Assembly: GCA_017626655.1 (NCBI GenBank)
Contig: JAGAIH010000513.1
Coordinates: forward strand, 1-6,911
Length of the DNA stretch: 6,911 nucleotides
Direction of reading: 5' to 3'
Origin: Clostridia bacterium
GTDB taxonomy: Bacteria > Bacillota_A > Clostridia > Oscillospirales > CAG-272
Part shown: one piece after another, positions 1 to 5,273 of the stretch
Layout: every line of letters starts with the position of its first letter
Position numbering within the stretch: position 1 is the first letter of the stretch
Notes under the pieces: model-generated
The model's database searches: none
What the model saw: only the letters and a program-made list of their open reading frames with translations
Told to the model about the DNA's origin: nothing
Made by a program: the position numbers and the translations under genes

Positions 1-621
1 GGTGTAGATGAGGCTGTCCTCGGGGATGACGTACTCGGCGGGGGCCTTGTGGTTGCCGTCCACGGGCTCGACGATGGTCTCACACTTGCCGAAGGGCTCG
101 GCCAGATCCTCGGTGAAGGTGATCTTCAGCTCGGGCAGGGAATTCTTCTCCTGGCCGTCCGAGTAGAGGAAGCCCAGATTGCCGGTGGCGTTCTCGTCGG
201 TCCAGACACCTACCGAGCCGCGAGGCTCGATGACCGCGAAGAGGTACTCACCCGCGGGCTGGGGATCGAAGGTGATCTTGTTGGTGGCGTTGTCCTTCAT
301 GGGGTCGAACCGCTGGGTAGCGATGGGCTCGGCCTTCATGGAGTCCTCGGGGTCTCCCGTCCACTTGTACAGGGCGAGGGTACAGGCGGAATCGGACTGG
401 GTCCAGGTGGGCATGGCGAAGGAGAAGGCGGTGAACTCGCCGTTGACCTTAGCGCGGTAAGCGAAGCTGGTACTGACGCTCACAGCCCCGCGATTGCCCG
501 TGCCGTTCTGGACGGACACCTCGGCGGCGGAGGTGGGAACGATCAGCCCCACGGCGCAGGTGGCCAGCATGAGGGCGGCCAGCAGGACGGTGAGGGCGCG
601 TTTCATAGACGTGTGTTTCAT
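1..621 (-). CDS. Secreted protein of unknown function, C-terminus cut by window edge
   Basis: The open frame starts with ATG at 621-619 and stays open for 207 codons to the left edge. An SD (GAAAGGAG, 635-628) lies 6 nt upstream. The first 33 residues form a classic signal peptide: basic MKHTSMKR, a hydrophobic core at about residues 9-28, and a signal peptidase I-like site TSAA|EV at residues 30-35. Cys22 follows L-A-T, a poor lipobox, so I favour secretion over lipidation. The mature part (about 34-170) is rich in Thr, Trp, Tyr and Phe with alternating hydrophobic residues (for example YRAKVNGEFTAFSF and GEYLFAVIEPRG), suggesting a beta-sandwich or carbohydrate-binding-like module. A Pro/Glu-rich linker follows (VEPVDGNHKAPAEYVIPED) and probably leads into a second domain outside the window. 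I do not recognise the family. It lies 29 nt behind the GH123-like gene with no promoter between, so the two are probably co-transcribed. A glycan-related role is inference from that neighbour. Confidence 0.85.
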   Translation of the reverse strand, partial: MKHTSMKRALTVLLAALMLATCAVGLIVPTSAAEVSVQNGTGNRGAVSVSTSFAYRAKVNGEFTAFSFAMPTWTQSDSACTLALYKWTGDPEDSMKAEPIATQRFDPMKDNATNKITFDPQPAGEYLFAVIEPRGSVGVWTDENATGNLGFLYSDGQEKNSLPELKITFTEDLAEPFGKCETIVEPVDGNHKAPAEYVIPEDSLIYT

Positions 622-650
622 GGTATGCTCCTTTCGGTTGGCTACAGGTA

Positions 651-2213
651 TCAGGACAGCAGGGTCAGCACCTCGGCGCGGGCGGCCTCCACCTCTCTTG
701 CGGTGGCGTGGAGGTCGGTAAACCCGGAGGCCACGCGGCGGGCGATGGCGCGGGCGGCGGCGGGGTTCTTCTCTCGCAGGAGATTGAGCAGCTCCCAATC
801 CTGCAAGCCCTCGATGGTGCTCAGCCCTCGGGCGGAGAGCATGAGGCTGTTGCGCTGGGAGTCGGGGTAGACGATGAAGCCGTCACCCTTGAAGCGGGCG
901 TCGGGATCCATACCGTAGAGGCCGCGGCCCCAGTGGTTGAAACCCCAATGGAGGAAGCCCGTGATGCCGTGGGTGAAGCAGGCCCACTTCATGAGGCGGG
1001 AGTAGAGGGGGGGCAGGTCGATGAACTTGTTCATCCAGCCCATCTCGAAGGGGTAGCAGCAGGAGTAGCACCAAACCTGATCCCCGGCCCGCTGGCGCTC
1101 CAGGTAGTAGTCCTTGCCTTCCTCGTAGACCTCGATGCGGGGGATATACTGGTCGCAGTAGCCCACCAGCGCGCGGGAGATGGTGTGGGTGTCCAGCGGC
1201 TCTCCGCAGACCACGCCGGGCATACATACGCGGCAGAGATCCTTGGCCCACTTCCAGAACTCGGTGGAGTGAGGCTCGTCCTGCAGCCGCATCTGGAGCA
1301 TGGGAAGCCAGCCCTTCTCCTCGAAGTGCTTGTAGATGCCGCCGTAGAAGGCCTTGGCCCAGGCCTCGCATGCGGGGGTGAAGATCTCCAACCAGGATAC
1401 GCCGCCGTTTTCGTCAATGGTCTGCATCCGTTTCCCGTCCACCGAGGCGATGATGGCGGCCATGGTGACGTAGCGGAAGGAGCCGTGGGCCAGGAAATGC
1501 TCCACGAACTTGTCAAACAGATCGAACTTCAACTCCCACTCGGTGTCGCTCACCCGCCTGGAGCCGCCGTCCGAGAGCAGGGTCATGACGGGGACGTGAA
1601 GGGAGTTGACGCGGAGGGTCTTCAGGGTCCTTGCGAACTCGGCCATGAGCGCCCACCAGCCCTCGTCGTAGCGGAGGTGGGTGTAGAAGGGCTGACAGGG
1701 GGGGACCTTGTGGGGGGGCTCCTTGGGGAAGAAGCCGAAGGGGTTGAGAAAATACTCGTGGCCGAAGGCGGAGTCCTTGGGCTCGGGGAGGGTGACGGGG
1801 TAGACCGTCAGCTTCCAGTCGATGCCGTAGTCCCCCAGGCTGGTGCGGACCGTCACCGTCACGGTGTGGGTTCCCACGGGGGCGTCGTAGCCCACGCGGA
1901 AGCAGACCCACAGGCTCTGGGCGACGTGGAGGGGGACGTGGACGGCGGTCTTGGATGACACGATATCGGGGTAGGGGACTCCGTCGTTGTAGACGCCGTA
2001 GTCGGCGAGGTGAGCATCGGCGGTGACATCGGCGGGGAGGCCCGAGACCTCGATACCCATAATGTCAAAGGCGGTCTCCACGTCCCGCAGGCAGACCTGA
2101 CCGGCTACCAGCATGTTGCGGGCGGAATGGAGGGTGAGAGCGGTGGAATCCTCGGGCCATTGGCGGGTGTGCTTGAACACCTGCTCCGAGGAGGGGGTAC
2201 ACCAGATGTACAT
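651..2213 (-). CDS. GH123/DUF4091-type glycoside hydrolase (520 aa)
   Basis: This protein resembles the DUF4091 family, which includes the GH123 N-acetyl-beta-galactosaminidases. Residues about 1-140 look like the N-terminal beta-sandwich, ending in the strand LTVYPVTLPEPKD. Residues about 150-475 look like the TIM barrel. The adjacent acidic pair expected of GH123 (Asp supporting the 2-acetamido group, Glu as acid/base) is visible as LQDEPHS, D312-E313. The conserved late-barrel features follow: WCYSCCYPFEMGW (381-393), GFLHWGFNHWG (419-429), GDGFIVYPD (443-451) and the helix EGLQDWELL (468-476). I chose the ATG at 2213 because SD GAAAGGAG (2228-2221) sits 7 nt upstream and an exact promoter lies just behind it. 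The same frame stays open upstream to 2693, but only through a terminator and the antecedent regulator gene. There is no signal peptide, so it is probably cytoplasmic and acts on imported oligosaccharides. The fold family is fairly sure; the exact substrate is not. Confidence 0.86.
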   Translation of the reverse strand: MYIWCTPSSEQVFKHTRQWPEDSTALTLHSARNMLVAGQVCLRDVETAFDIMGIEVSGLPADVTADAHLADYGVYNDGVPYPDIVSSKTAVHVPLHVAQSLWVCFRVGYDAPVGTHTVTVTVRTSLGDYGIDWKLTVYPVTLPEPKDSAFGHEYFLNPFGFFPKEPPHKVPPCQPFYTHLRYDEGWWALMAEFARTLKTLRVNSLHVPVMTLLSDGGSRRVSDTEWELKFDLFDKFVEHFLAHGSFRYVTMAAIIASVDGKRMQTIDENGGVSWLEIFTPACEAWAKAFYGGIYKHFEEKGWLPMLQMRLQDEPHSTEFWKWAKDLCRVCMPGVVCGEPLDTHTISRALVGYCDQYIPRIEVYEEGKDYYLERQRAGDQVWCYSCCYPFEMGWMNKFIDLPPLYSRLMKWACFTHGITGFLHWGFNHWGRGLYGMDPDARFKGDGFIVYPDSQRNSLMLSARGLSTIEGLQDWELLNLLREKNPAAARAIARRVASGFTDLHATAREVEAARAEVLTLLS

Positions 2214-2252
2214 GGGGGATCTCCTTTCGGGGATGGATGGGGTTGTGGTTTT

Positions 2253-2281
2253 ATTATACAAGAAAGGAGGGGGAGTGTCAA
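2253..2281 (-). promoter_or_regulatory. Consensus sigma-A promoter of the GH123 unit
   Basis: Reading the minus strand, TTGACA (2281-2276) and TATAAT (2258-2253) are separated by exactly 17 bp, a perfect housekeeping match. Transcription should start near 2246, giving a leader of about 33 nt. I see no cre-like site and no copy of the ATCA...TGAT palindromes found at the regulator's own promoter, so any control here is not evident. Confidence 0.88.
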
Positions 2282-2320
2282 GGTTTTTGGTGAAATTGCT
2301 TGGAAAGTTTTTGGGAATGG

Positions 2321-2344
2321 AAAAGCCCCGCGCGGCGGCGGGGC
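2321..2344 (-). terminator. Rho-independent terminator of the XRE regulator gene
   Basis: A 7-bp GC stem (GCCCCGC at 2325-2331 with GCGGGGC at 2338-2344) encloses a 6-nt loop. On the minus strand it is followed by TTTT (2324-2321). It begins 5 nt after the regulator's stop codon and separates that gene from the GH123 promoter. Confidence 0.85.
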
Positions 2345-2349
2345 AGATA

Positions 2350-3510
2350 TTATGCTTGTGTTTTGGTGACCCACTCATTCCATCGGGGATCAGCCTTGAT
2401 TTCTTTTTCGACCTGACTGTAATCCGGTAGGAACCACATAGGCCAATCATCGGGCAGATATTTTGCGATTTCCCTTGGTTCTCCCCCACGGAAACTGACC
2501 GCAGAAACCAGTGGTGCCGTGTAGGAATGCTCCTCCCCATCAAGCAAAGCCTCAAAGGCTTTTGCGTGTCGCAGTGCTTCATCGAGGGAGGCAAAGGCAT
2601 CGTCATGATACCCGCGTTCCCATTGTACTCTGGAAAGATAGAGATACAACTCCGAGAGCTGACCATGGTATCGCCCCATATTGCCATCGTCACAGATCAA
2701 GTGAAAAACGGCAATGGCTCCCTTGATTTTCTCGATAGGTAGATCGCTCTCGTAATGGTTGCGGTTGGCTATGAGACTATACACCAGCTGCTCGGCAAAC
2801 AGACTTGCCGTTTTCAACAGGAATTCACCTATATATCGAATGGCCTGCTGTCCGTCGGCCGCATAAGTCAGTTGATATTCCCGACAATTTGCCATTGGGG
2901 GCATTCGATTGGCATAGGCAATCCCCTTTTCGTATTCACCGATATTCCGATACTGCAAAACAAGAATGGATATGGCCTTTGTTACCGTCTCGCTGTTTTC
3001 GGCGTGATCCACCAAATATTCGCAGATCTTGACAGACTCCGCCCATAGGTGGTTCTTTTTGTGTCTTTCGTGATCGTGCAGCATATAGCCGTTGCCGTCA
3101 TAGTCGATCCGTTCGCCATAGCGTCTCCAGCCGGCCTCAGAGAGCGTGTCGGCTAAGGCCAGAAGAAGCCGCTCATTCTGAGGAAATTCAGCAAGACCCT
3201 CGCGCAAAACGGCCAGGCATTCGTCTACCCACTCGTCGTCGCTCCTGGTCTTAATTCCGAACGCATCTACCCGGTCCAGGATGGCTTGGATCTTGCGATC
3301 CCGATCATTCTGATACCCAAACAATTCATCAATAGACACATGAAAGTAATTCGCGATCGCGGGCACGATCTCCATATCGGGGTAACTGCCCCCCGATTCC
3401 CAACGGGACACGGCCTGATTGGTCACGCCCAGCGCCTCGGCCAAGGCTTCCTGGGTGCGTCCGTCGCGGCGGCGCAGCTCCTTGATCTTGGTGCCAATGT
3501 TCAGTTGCAT
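2350..3510 (-). CDS. XRE-family HTH transcriptional regulator with helical C-terminal half
   Basis: This is a 386-residue protein. Residues about 6-62 are a typical HTH_3/Cro-C1 DNA-binding domain: IGTKIKELRRRDGRTQEALA, the recognition helix VTNQAVSRWESGGSYPD (29-45), and the closing ANYFHVSIDELFG. The remaining 320 residues are alpha-helical, with paired-helix character like TPR repeats (for example NERLLLALADTLSEAG and YLSRVQWERGYHDDAFASLDEAL). In such proteins this region usually binds a peptide or partner protein; the ligand here is unknown. I chose the ATG at 3510 because SD AAGGAGA (3523-3517) lies 6 nt upstream and the HTH fold starts at once. The frame extends 52 codons further upstream, but that stretch holds the promoter and a terminator. 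Palindromes around its promoter suggest autoregulation. Nothing visible ties it to the GH123 promoter, and the toxin locus is its other neighbour. Confidence 0.92.
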   Translation of the reverse strand: MQLNIGTKIKELRRRDGRTQEALAEALGVTNQAVSRWESGGSYPDMEIVPAIANYFHVSIDELFGYQNDRDRKIQAILDRVDAFGIKTRSDDEWVDECLAVLREGLAEFPQNERLLLALADTLSEAGWRRYGERIDYDGNGYMLHDHERHKKNHLWAESVKICEYLVDHAENSETVTKAISILVLQYRNIGEYEKGIAYANRMPPMANCREYQLTYAADGQQAIRYIGEFLLKTASLFAEQLVYSLIANRNHYESDLPIEKIKGAIAVFHLICDDGNMGRYHGQLSELYLYLSRVQWERGYHDDAFASLDEALRHAKAFEALLDGEEHSYTAPLVSAVSFRGGEPREIAKYLPDDWPMWFLPDYSQVEKEIKADPRWNEWVTKTQA

Positions 3511-3532
3511 AACGGTTCTCCTTATTTGTGTT

Positions 3533-3546
3533 ATCACCGGTGTGAT
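3533..3546. promoter_or_regulatory. Candidate operator overlapping the regulator start point
   Basis: ATCAC-CGGT-GTGAT is a 14-bp palindrome with 5-bp arms; its centre CACCGGTG is itself self-complementary. It lies 3 bp downstream of the -10 box and covers the predicted start point, where a bound XRE protein would block transcription. Binding by this regulator is inference. Confidence 0.5.
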
Positions 3547-3549
3547 GAC

Positions 3550-3578
3550 AGTATAGCATAGTTTTTGGGAAAAATCAA
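3550..3578 (-). promoter_or_regulatory. Promoter of the XRE regulator gene
   Basis: On the minus strand, TTGATT (3578-3573), a 17-bp spacer and TATACT (3555-3550) form a good sigma-A promoter. The start point should be near 3543, inside the CACCGGTG-centred palindrome, with a leader of about 33 nt before the ATG at 3510. Confidence 0.78.
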
Positions 3579-3580
3579 TT

Positions 3581-3598
3581 ATCAAATAGTTGTTTGAT
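3581..3598. promoter_or_regulatory. Second candidate operator upstream of the regulator's -35 box
   Basis: ATCAAA-TAGTTG-TTTGAT is an 18-bp palindrome with 6-bp arms, 2 bp upstream of the -35 element. Its outer ATCA...TGAT matches that of the downstream palindrome, although the spacing differs. A third small inverted repeat, CCAAC-TGACG-GTTGG, follows at 3601-3615. Confidence 0.42.
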
Positions 3599-3627
3599 GT
3601 CCAACTGACGGTTGGAATCACGGAAAG

Positions 3628-3652
3628 AAAAAAGCCGCCGTGCGGTCGGCGG
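3628..3652 (-). terminator. Minus-strand terminator between toxin locus and regulator
   Basis: On the minus strand, CCGCCG (3652-3647), a 6-nt loop and CGGCGG (3640-3635) form a 6-bp GC stem. One C and then six T (3633-3628) follow. No minus-strand ORF ends just before it, so it probably catches read-through from the toxin message and insulates the regulator gene. Confidence 0.72.
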
Positions 3653-3673
3653 GCGGAAATTTCCAAAAAGGTA

Positions 3674-3702
3674 TTGACAAATGGGGAAAGGTAGGGTATA
3701 AT
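3674..3702 (+). promoter_or_regulatory. Exact consensus promoter of the antitoxin RNA
   Basis: TTGACA (3674-3679) and TATAAT (3697-3702) are separated by 17 bp. No credible ORF with an SD follows; instead a hairpin terminator occurs about 40 nt downstream of the predicted start near 3709. A perfect promoter feeding a very short non-coding transcript is the mark of a small RNA gene. Confidence 0.85.
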
Positions 3703-3708
3703 AATGAC

Positions 3709-3791
3709 GTAGGGGCTACCGATAGCGGTTGCTTCCTCGTGTACAGTTAAAAGATAACCGACGACTTGGAAGGTGGGCGGTTATCTTTTTC
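3709..3791 (+). ncRNA. Putative type I antitoxin small RNA (about 83 nt)
   Basis: Ends are predicted from the consensus promoter at 3674-3702 and the hairpin at 3749-3789. The RNA has a 5' part of about 40 nt containing the small stem GCTA-CCGA-TAGC (3715-3726) and a pyrimidine word TGCTTCCTC (3730-3738), then the terminator hairpin. It converges with the toxin message and overlaps its last 44 nt or so, including the last codons, stop codon and terminator. Its 17-nt loop is therefore fully complementary to the loop of the message hairpin, which would allow a kissing start to pairing. 3'-overlapping antitoxin RNAs are known in Firmicutes type I systems such as txpA/RatA and bsrG/SR4. The CUUCCUC word could also pair with the toxin SD (GGGGAGG) using two G-U pairs. 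No RNA data were available; function is inferred from arrangement. Confidence 0.68.
3749..3789. terminator. Bidirectional hairpin terminator shared by toxin and antitoxin
   Basis: AAAAGATAACCG (3749-3760) pairs with CGGTTATCTTTT (3778-3789): a 12-bp stem with a 17-nt loop. A on one side and T on the other make it usable in both directions, ending the plus-strand small RNA and the minus-strand toxin message. The toxin's last Lys and Arg codons and its TAA stop lie inside the stem. Confidence 0.82.
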
Positions 3792-3897
3792 TATTATTAT
3801 CGTTGTGACGGTAAAAACAGGATAGGATGAGAAATACCAGGCTGGCAAGCTTGAGAACAAAGTCTACAAGCTCGGGCCATGTAATGTACTGTCCCAT
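3781..3897 (-). CDS. Putative type I toxin, small holin-like membrane peptide (38 aa)
   Basis: The ATG is at 3897-3895 and the TAA at 3783-3781. The SD GGAGGTGAT (3909-3901) matches the 16S tail over 9 nt, with 7 nt between GGAGG and the ATG, so this short ORF is clearly set up for strong translation. The peptide starts MGQYITWPELVDF, has a single hydrophobic segment at about residues 10-29 (with one Lys at 16), and ends in a polar, basic tail HNDNNRKR. Size, single membrane helix and charged tail match the small 'putative holin-like toxin' peptides of Firmicutes (TxpA/BsrG-like in design), which damage or depolarise the membrane when unrepressed. It has its own promoter, a long structured leader and an antisense RNA at its 3' end. 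It could instead be a harmless small membrane protein; the antisense arrangement argues against that. I cannot assign a precise named family. Confidence 0.78.
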   Translation of the reverse strand: MGQYITWPELVDFVLKLASLVFLILSCFYRHNDNNRKR

Positions 3898-4043
3898 GAT
3901 ATCACCTCCCCTCTGTGCAGAGCACGGGGAAGGAAAAAGATTTCAGCTTCCCCGTAGTGACACGGAGGAAGCAGACCGCCATCCGACAGAGTCAGAGACT
4001 GACCGTATCGGGTAGCATCCCTACGGGAGTCCAAAAGGATTCC
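3898..4043 (-). promoter_or_regulatory. Structured leader of the toxin message
   Basis: About 146 nt lie between the predicted start point and the toxin ATG. Reading 5' to 3' on the minus strand, I see: a stem CCGTA...TACGG with inner GGG/CCC (4026-4003); a small stem GTCAG-TCT-CTGAC (4003-3991); the word TGCTTCCTCC (3973-3964), complementary to GGAGG; and a 9-bp hairpin ACGGGGAAG/CTTCCCCGT (3955-3947 with 3932-3924). The 3' arm of that hairpin can instead pair with the SD GGGGAGG (3911-3905) over 7 bp including one G-U. The leader could therefore switch between an SD-open and an SD-closed form. The foldings are read by eye; energies were not computed. Confidence 0.6.
3933..4025 (-). repeat. 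Right copy of the inverted repeat, inside the toxin leader
   Basis: On the minus strand the matching blocks are CGTAGGGATGCTACC (4025-4011), then C, GATACGGT (4009-4002), TGCTTCCTCCGTGTCAC (3973-3957) and ATCTTTTTC (3941-3933). Over the first block 21 of 22 antitoxin positions match, with three short indels. A 28-nt insertion (4001-3974) carrying a small hairpin separates the second and third blocks. Confidence 0.65.
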
Positions 4044-4049
4044 GCGAGT

Positions 4050-4078
4050 AGTATAACACAAAAGTCAAATTCTGTCAA
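4050..4078 (-). promoter_or_regulatory. Promoter of the toxin message
   Basis: On the minus strand, TTGACA (4078-4073), a 17-bp spacer and TATACT (4055-4050) differ from consensus at one base. The predicted start is near 4043. It is slightly weaker than the exact consensus promoter of the antitoxin RNA, which fits a system where the repressor RNA is in excess. Confidence 0.82.
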
Positions 4079-4082
4079 TATT

Positions 4083-4107
4083 TTGGGGAGCGATCCCCAA
4101 TTTTTTT
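4083..4107 (+). terminator. Strong plus-strand terminator upstream of the peptidase operon
   Basis: TTGGGGA (4083-4089), loop GCGA and TCCCCAA (4094-4100) form a 7-bp stem followed by seven T (4101-4107). No plus-strand gene ends here. It would stop read-through of the antitoxin transcript and insulate the peptidase promoter, which starts 9 bp later. Confidence 0.85.
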
Positions 4108-4115
4108 ATTCTCCC

Positions 4116-4144
4116 TTGACGGCTCCCCCGTTTTATGATACAAT
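4116..4144 (+). promoter_or_regulatory. Promoter of the M42 peptidase operon
   Basis: TTGACG (4116-4121), a 17-bp spacer and TACAAT (4139-4144) form a good sigma-A promoter with a start near 4151. The leader of about 29 nt carries SD GGAGGA at 4167-4172. Confidence 0.8.
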
Positions 4145-4179
4145 AGAACCAATCAAATCCCATCACGGAGGACAAACAA

Positions 4180-5223
4180 ATGCTGAATAGATCCTACGCC
4201 ACCTACGCCACCGAAAAAGCCGTCTCCCTCCTGGCCATTGACAGCCCCACGGGCTACACAAAAGCCGCCGCCGAGTGGGTGAGGGCCGAGTTTGCCGCCC
4301 TGGGCTACTCCGCCGAGCTCACCGTCAAGGGCGGAGTCCTTGTTGACCTGGGTGGAGAAGATTCCCCCGAGGGCGGTCTGCTCCTGGCCGCTCACGCCGA
4401 CACTTTAGGCGGTATGGTGGCCGAGATCAAGGGGAACGGCCGCCTGCGCCTCACCAATCTGGGGGGCATGAAGGCCGACAACGGCGAGACCGAGAACGTC
4501 CGCGTCCACACCCGAAGCGGCCGTATCATCGAGGGCACCCTCCAGCTCTGCAACGCCTCGGTTCACGTCAACAGCGAGTACAGCTCCAGCCCCCGCAACT
4601 TCAACACCACCGAGGTAGTGCTGGACGAGGACGTAAGCTCCGCCGCCGACACCCGCGCCCTGGGCATCGAGGTGGGGGACATCGTGGCCTTCGAGCCCCG
4701 CACCCGTGTCACCGAGTCGGGCTACATCAAGAGCCGCTTCCTGGACGATAAGCTGTCGGTGGCCATCCTCCTGGGCCTGGCCAAGTACGTCAAGGACGAA
4801 AATATCACCCTCCCCCGCCACACCTATATCCACATCACGGTCTACGAGGAGGTAGGCCACGGCTGTGCGGCCTCCTGCCCCGCCGGGGTCACCGAGGGCA
4901 TCAGCGTGGACATGGGCTGTGTGGGCAGCGGCCTGTCCTGTACCGAGCGTACCGTCTCCATCTGTGCCAAGGATTCCCACGGCCCCTACTCCTACGAGGT
5001 GGTAGGCAAGCTCATCGACGCCGCAAAGGCCGAGGGTGCCGACTACGCCGTGGATATCTACCCCTTCTACGGCTCCGACGTGGAGGCCGCCCTCTCGGCG
5101 GGGGCGGATATCCGCCACGGACTGATCGGCCCCGGTGTCTACGCCAGCCATGGCTATGAGAGGAGCCATGTGGATGGTGTCTGGAACACCATGAAGGTGC
5201 TGAAGGGCTACCTACATATCTGA
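4180..5223 (+). CDS. M42-family metallo-aminopeptidase (347 aa)
   Basis: M42 enzymes are cytoplasmic, dinuclear-metal aminopeptidases that often form 12-subunit tetrahedra and trim short peptides. The metal and catalytic motifs appear in order: AAHADTLG (H72, D74), SRFLDDKLSV (bridging Asp at 189 or 190), VYEEVGHG (E223 as base, E224 as ligand), SVDMG (D244) and ASHGYERSH (H324). The insert between the first two motifs (about 88-175) matches the M42 dimerisation domain in position. Length is normal. The start is supported by SD GGAGGA 7 nt upstream. The stretch KDSHGPYSYE, IYPFYGSD and GPGVYASHGYERSH resembles the M42 subgroup annotated next to N-acetylglutaminylglutamine-amide (NAGGN) osmolyte genes, but no such synthesis genes are in this window, so I treat it as a general aminopeptidase. 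It is the first gene of a likely operon with the isomerase-like gene 50 nt downstream. Confidence 0.93.
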   Translation: MLNRSYATYATEKAVSLLAIDSPTGYTKAAAEWVRAEFAALGYSAELTVKGGVLVDLGGEDSPEGGLLLAAHADTLGGMVAEIKGNGRLRLTNLGGMKADNGETENVRVHTRSGRIIEGTLQLCNASVHVNSEYSSSPRNFNTTEVVLDEDVSSAADTRALGIEVGDIVAFEPRTRVTESGYIKSRFLDDKLSVAILLGLAKYVKDENITLPRHTYIHITVYEEVGHGCAASCPAGVTEGISVDMGCVGSGLSCTERTVSICAKDSHGPYSYEVVGKLIDAAKAEGADYAVDIYPFYGSDVEAALSAGADIRHGLIGPGVYASHGYERSHVDGVWNTMKVLKGYLHI

Positions 5224-5273
5224 CCCGCCGCCAAAGAGCCGCTTACCCATTCCACCCACAGGAGGCTATCCGT

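Larger units (their letters stand above)
3708..3791 (+). repeat. Left copy of an imperfect inverted repeat flanking the toxin ORF
   Basis: This stretch, essentially the antitoxin RNA, shares ordered blocks with the minus-strand toxin leader. CGTAGGG..GCTACC (3708-3720), GATAGCGGT (3721-3729), TGCTTCCTCGTGTAC (3730-3744) and ATCTTTTTC (3783-3791) recur in the same order, with small indels, in the leader at 4025-3933. Confidence 0.65.

Noticed and set aside
708..1958. Long plus-strand open frame (416 codons) opposite the GH123-like gene
   Set aside because: Low-complexity Gly/Val/Glu/Ala-rich translation typical of the complement of a GC-rich gene; no family features, while the minus frame carries clear GH123/DUF4091 motifs.
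2214..2693. 160-codon N-terminal extension of the GH123-like frame
   Set aside because: It runs across an exact promoter, a terminator and the end of the regulator gene in another frame, and has no homology-like features; the ATG at 2213 has a good SD.
3511..3666. 52-codon N-terminal extension of the XRE regulator
   Set aside because: It covers the promoter, palindromes and a terminator, and the HTH domain starts immediately after the SD-supported ATG at 3510.
3628..4107. Possible insertion sequence or CRISPR-like repeat because of the inverted repeats
   Set aside because: No transposase frame, no target-site duplication, no regular spacer pattern; the repeats coincide with transcript starts and terminators instead.
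3827..4190. Plus-strand ORFs of 62 and 91 codons across the toxin leader
   Set aside because: No SD before either start, no recognisable features, and the 91-codon frame runs through a strong terminator into the peptidase start.
4405..5169. Minus-strand open frame opposite the M42 peptidase
   Set aside because: Composition is the Gly/Val/Asp-rich shadow of the coding strand; no SD, no motifs.
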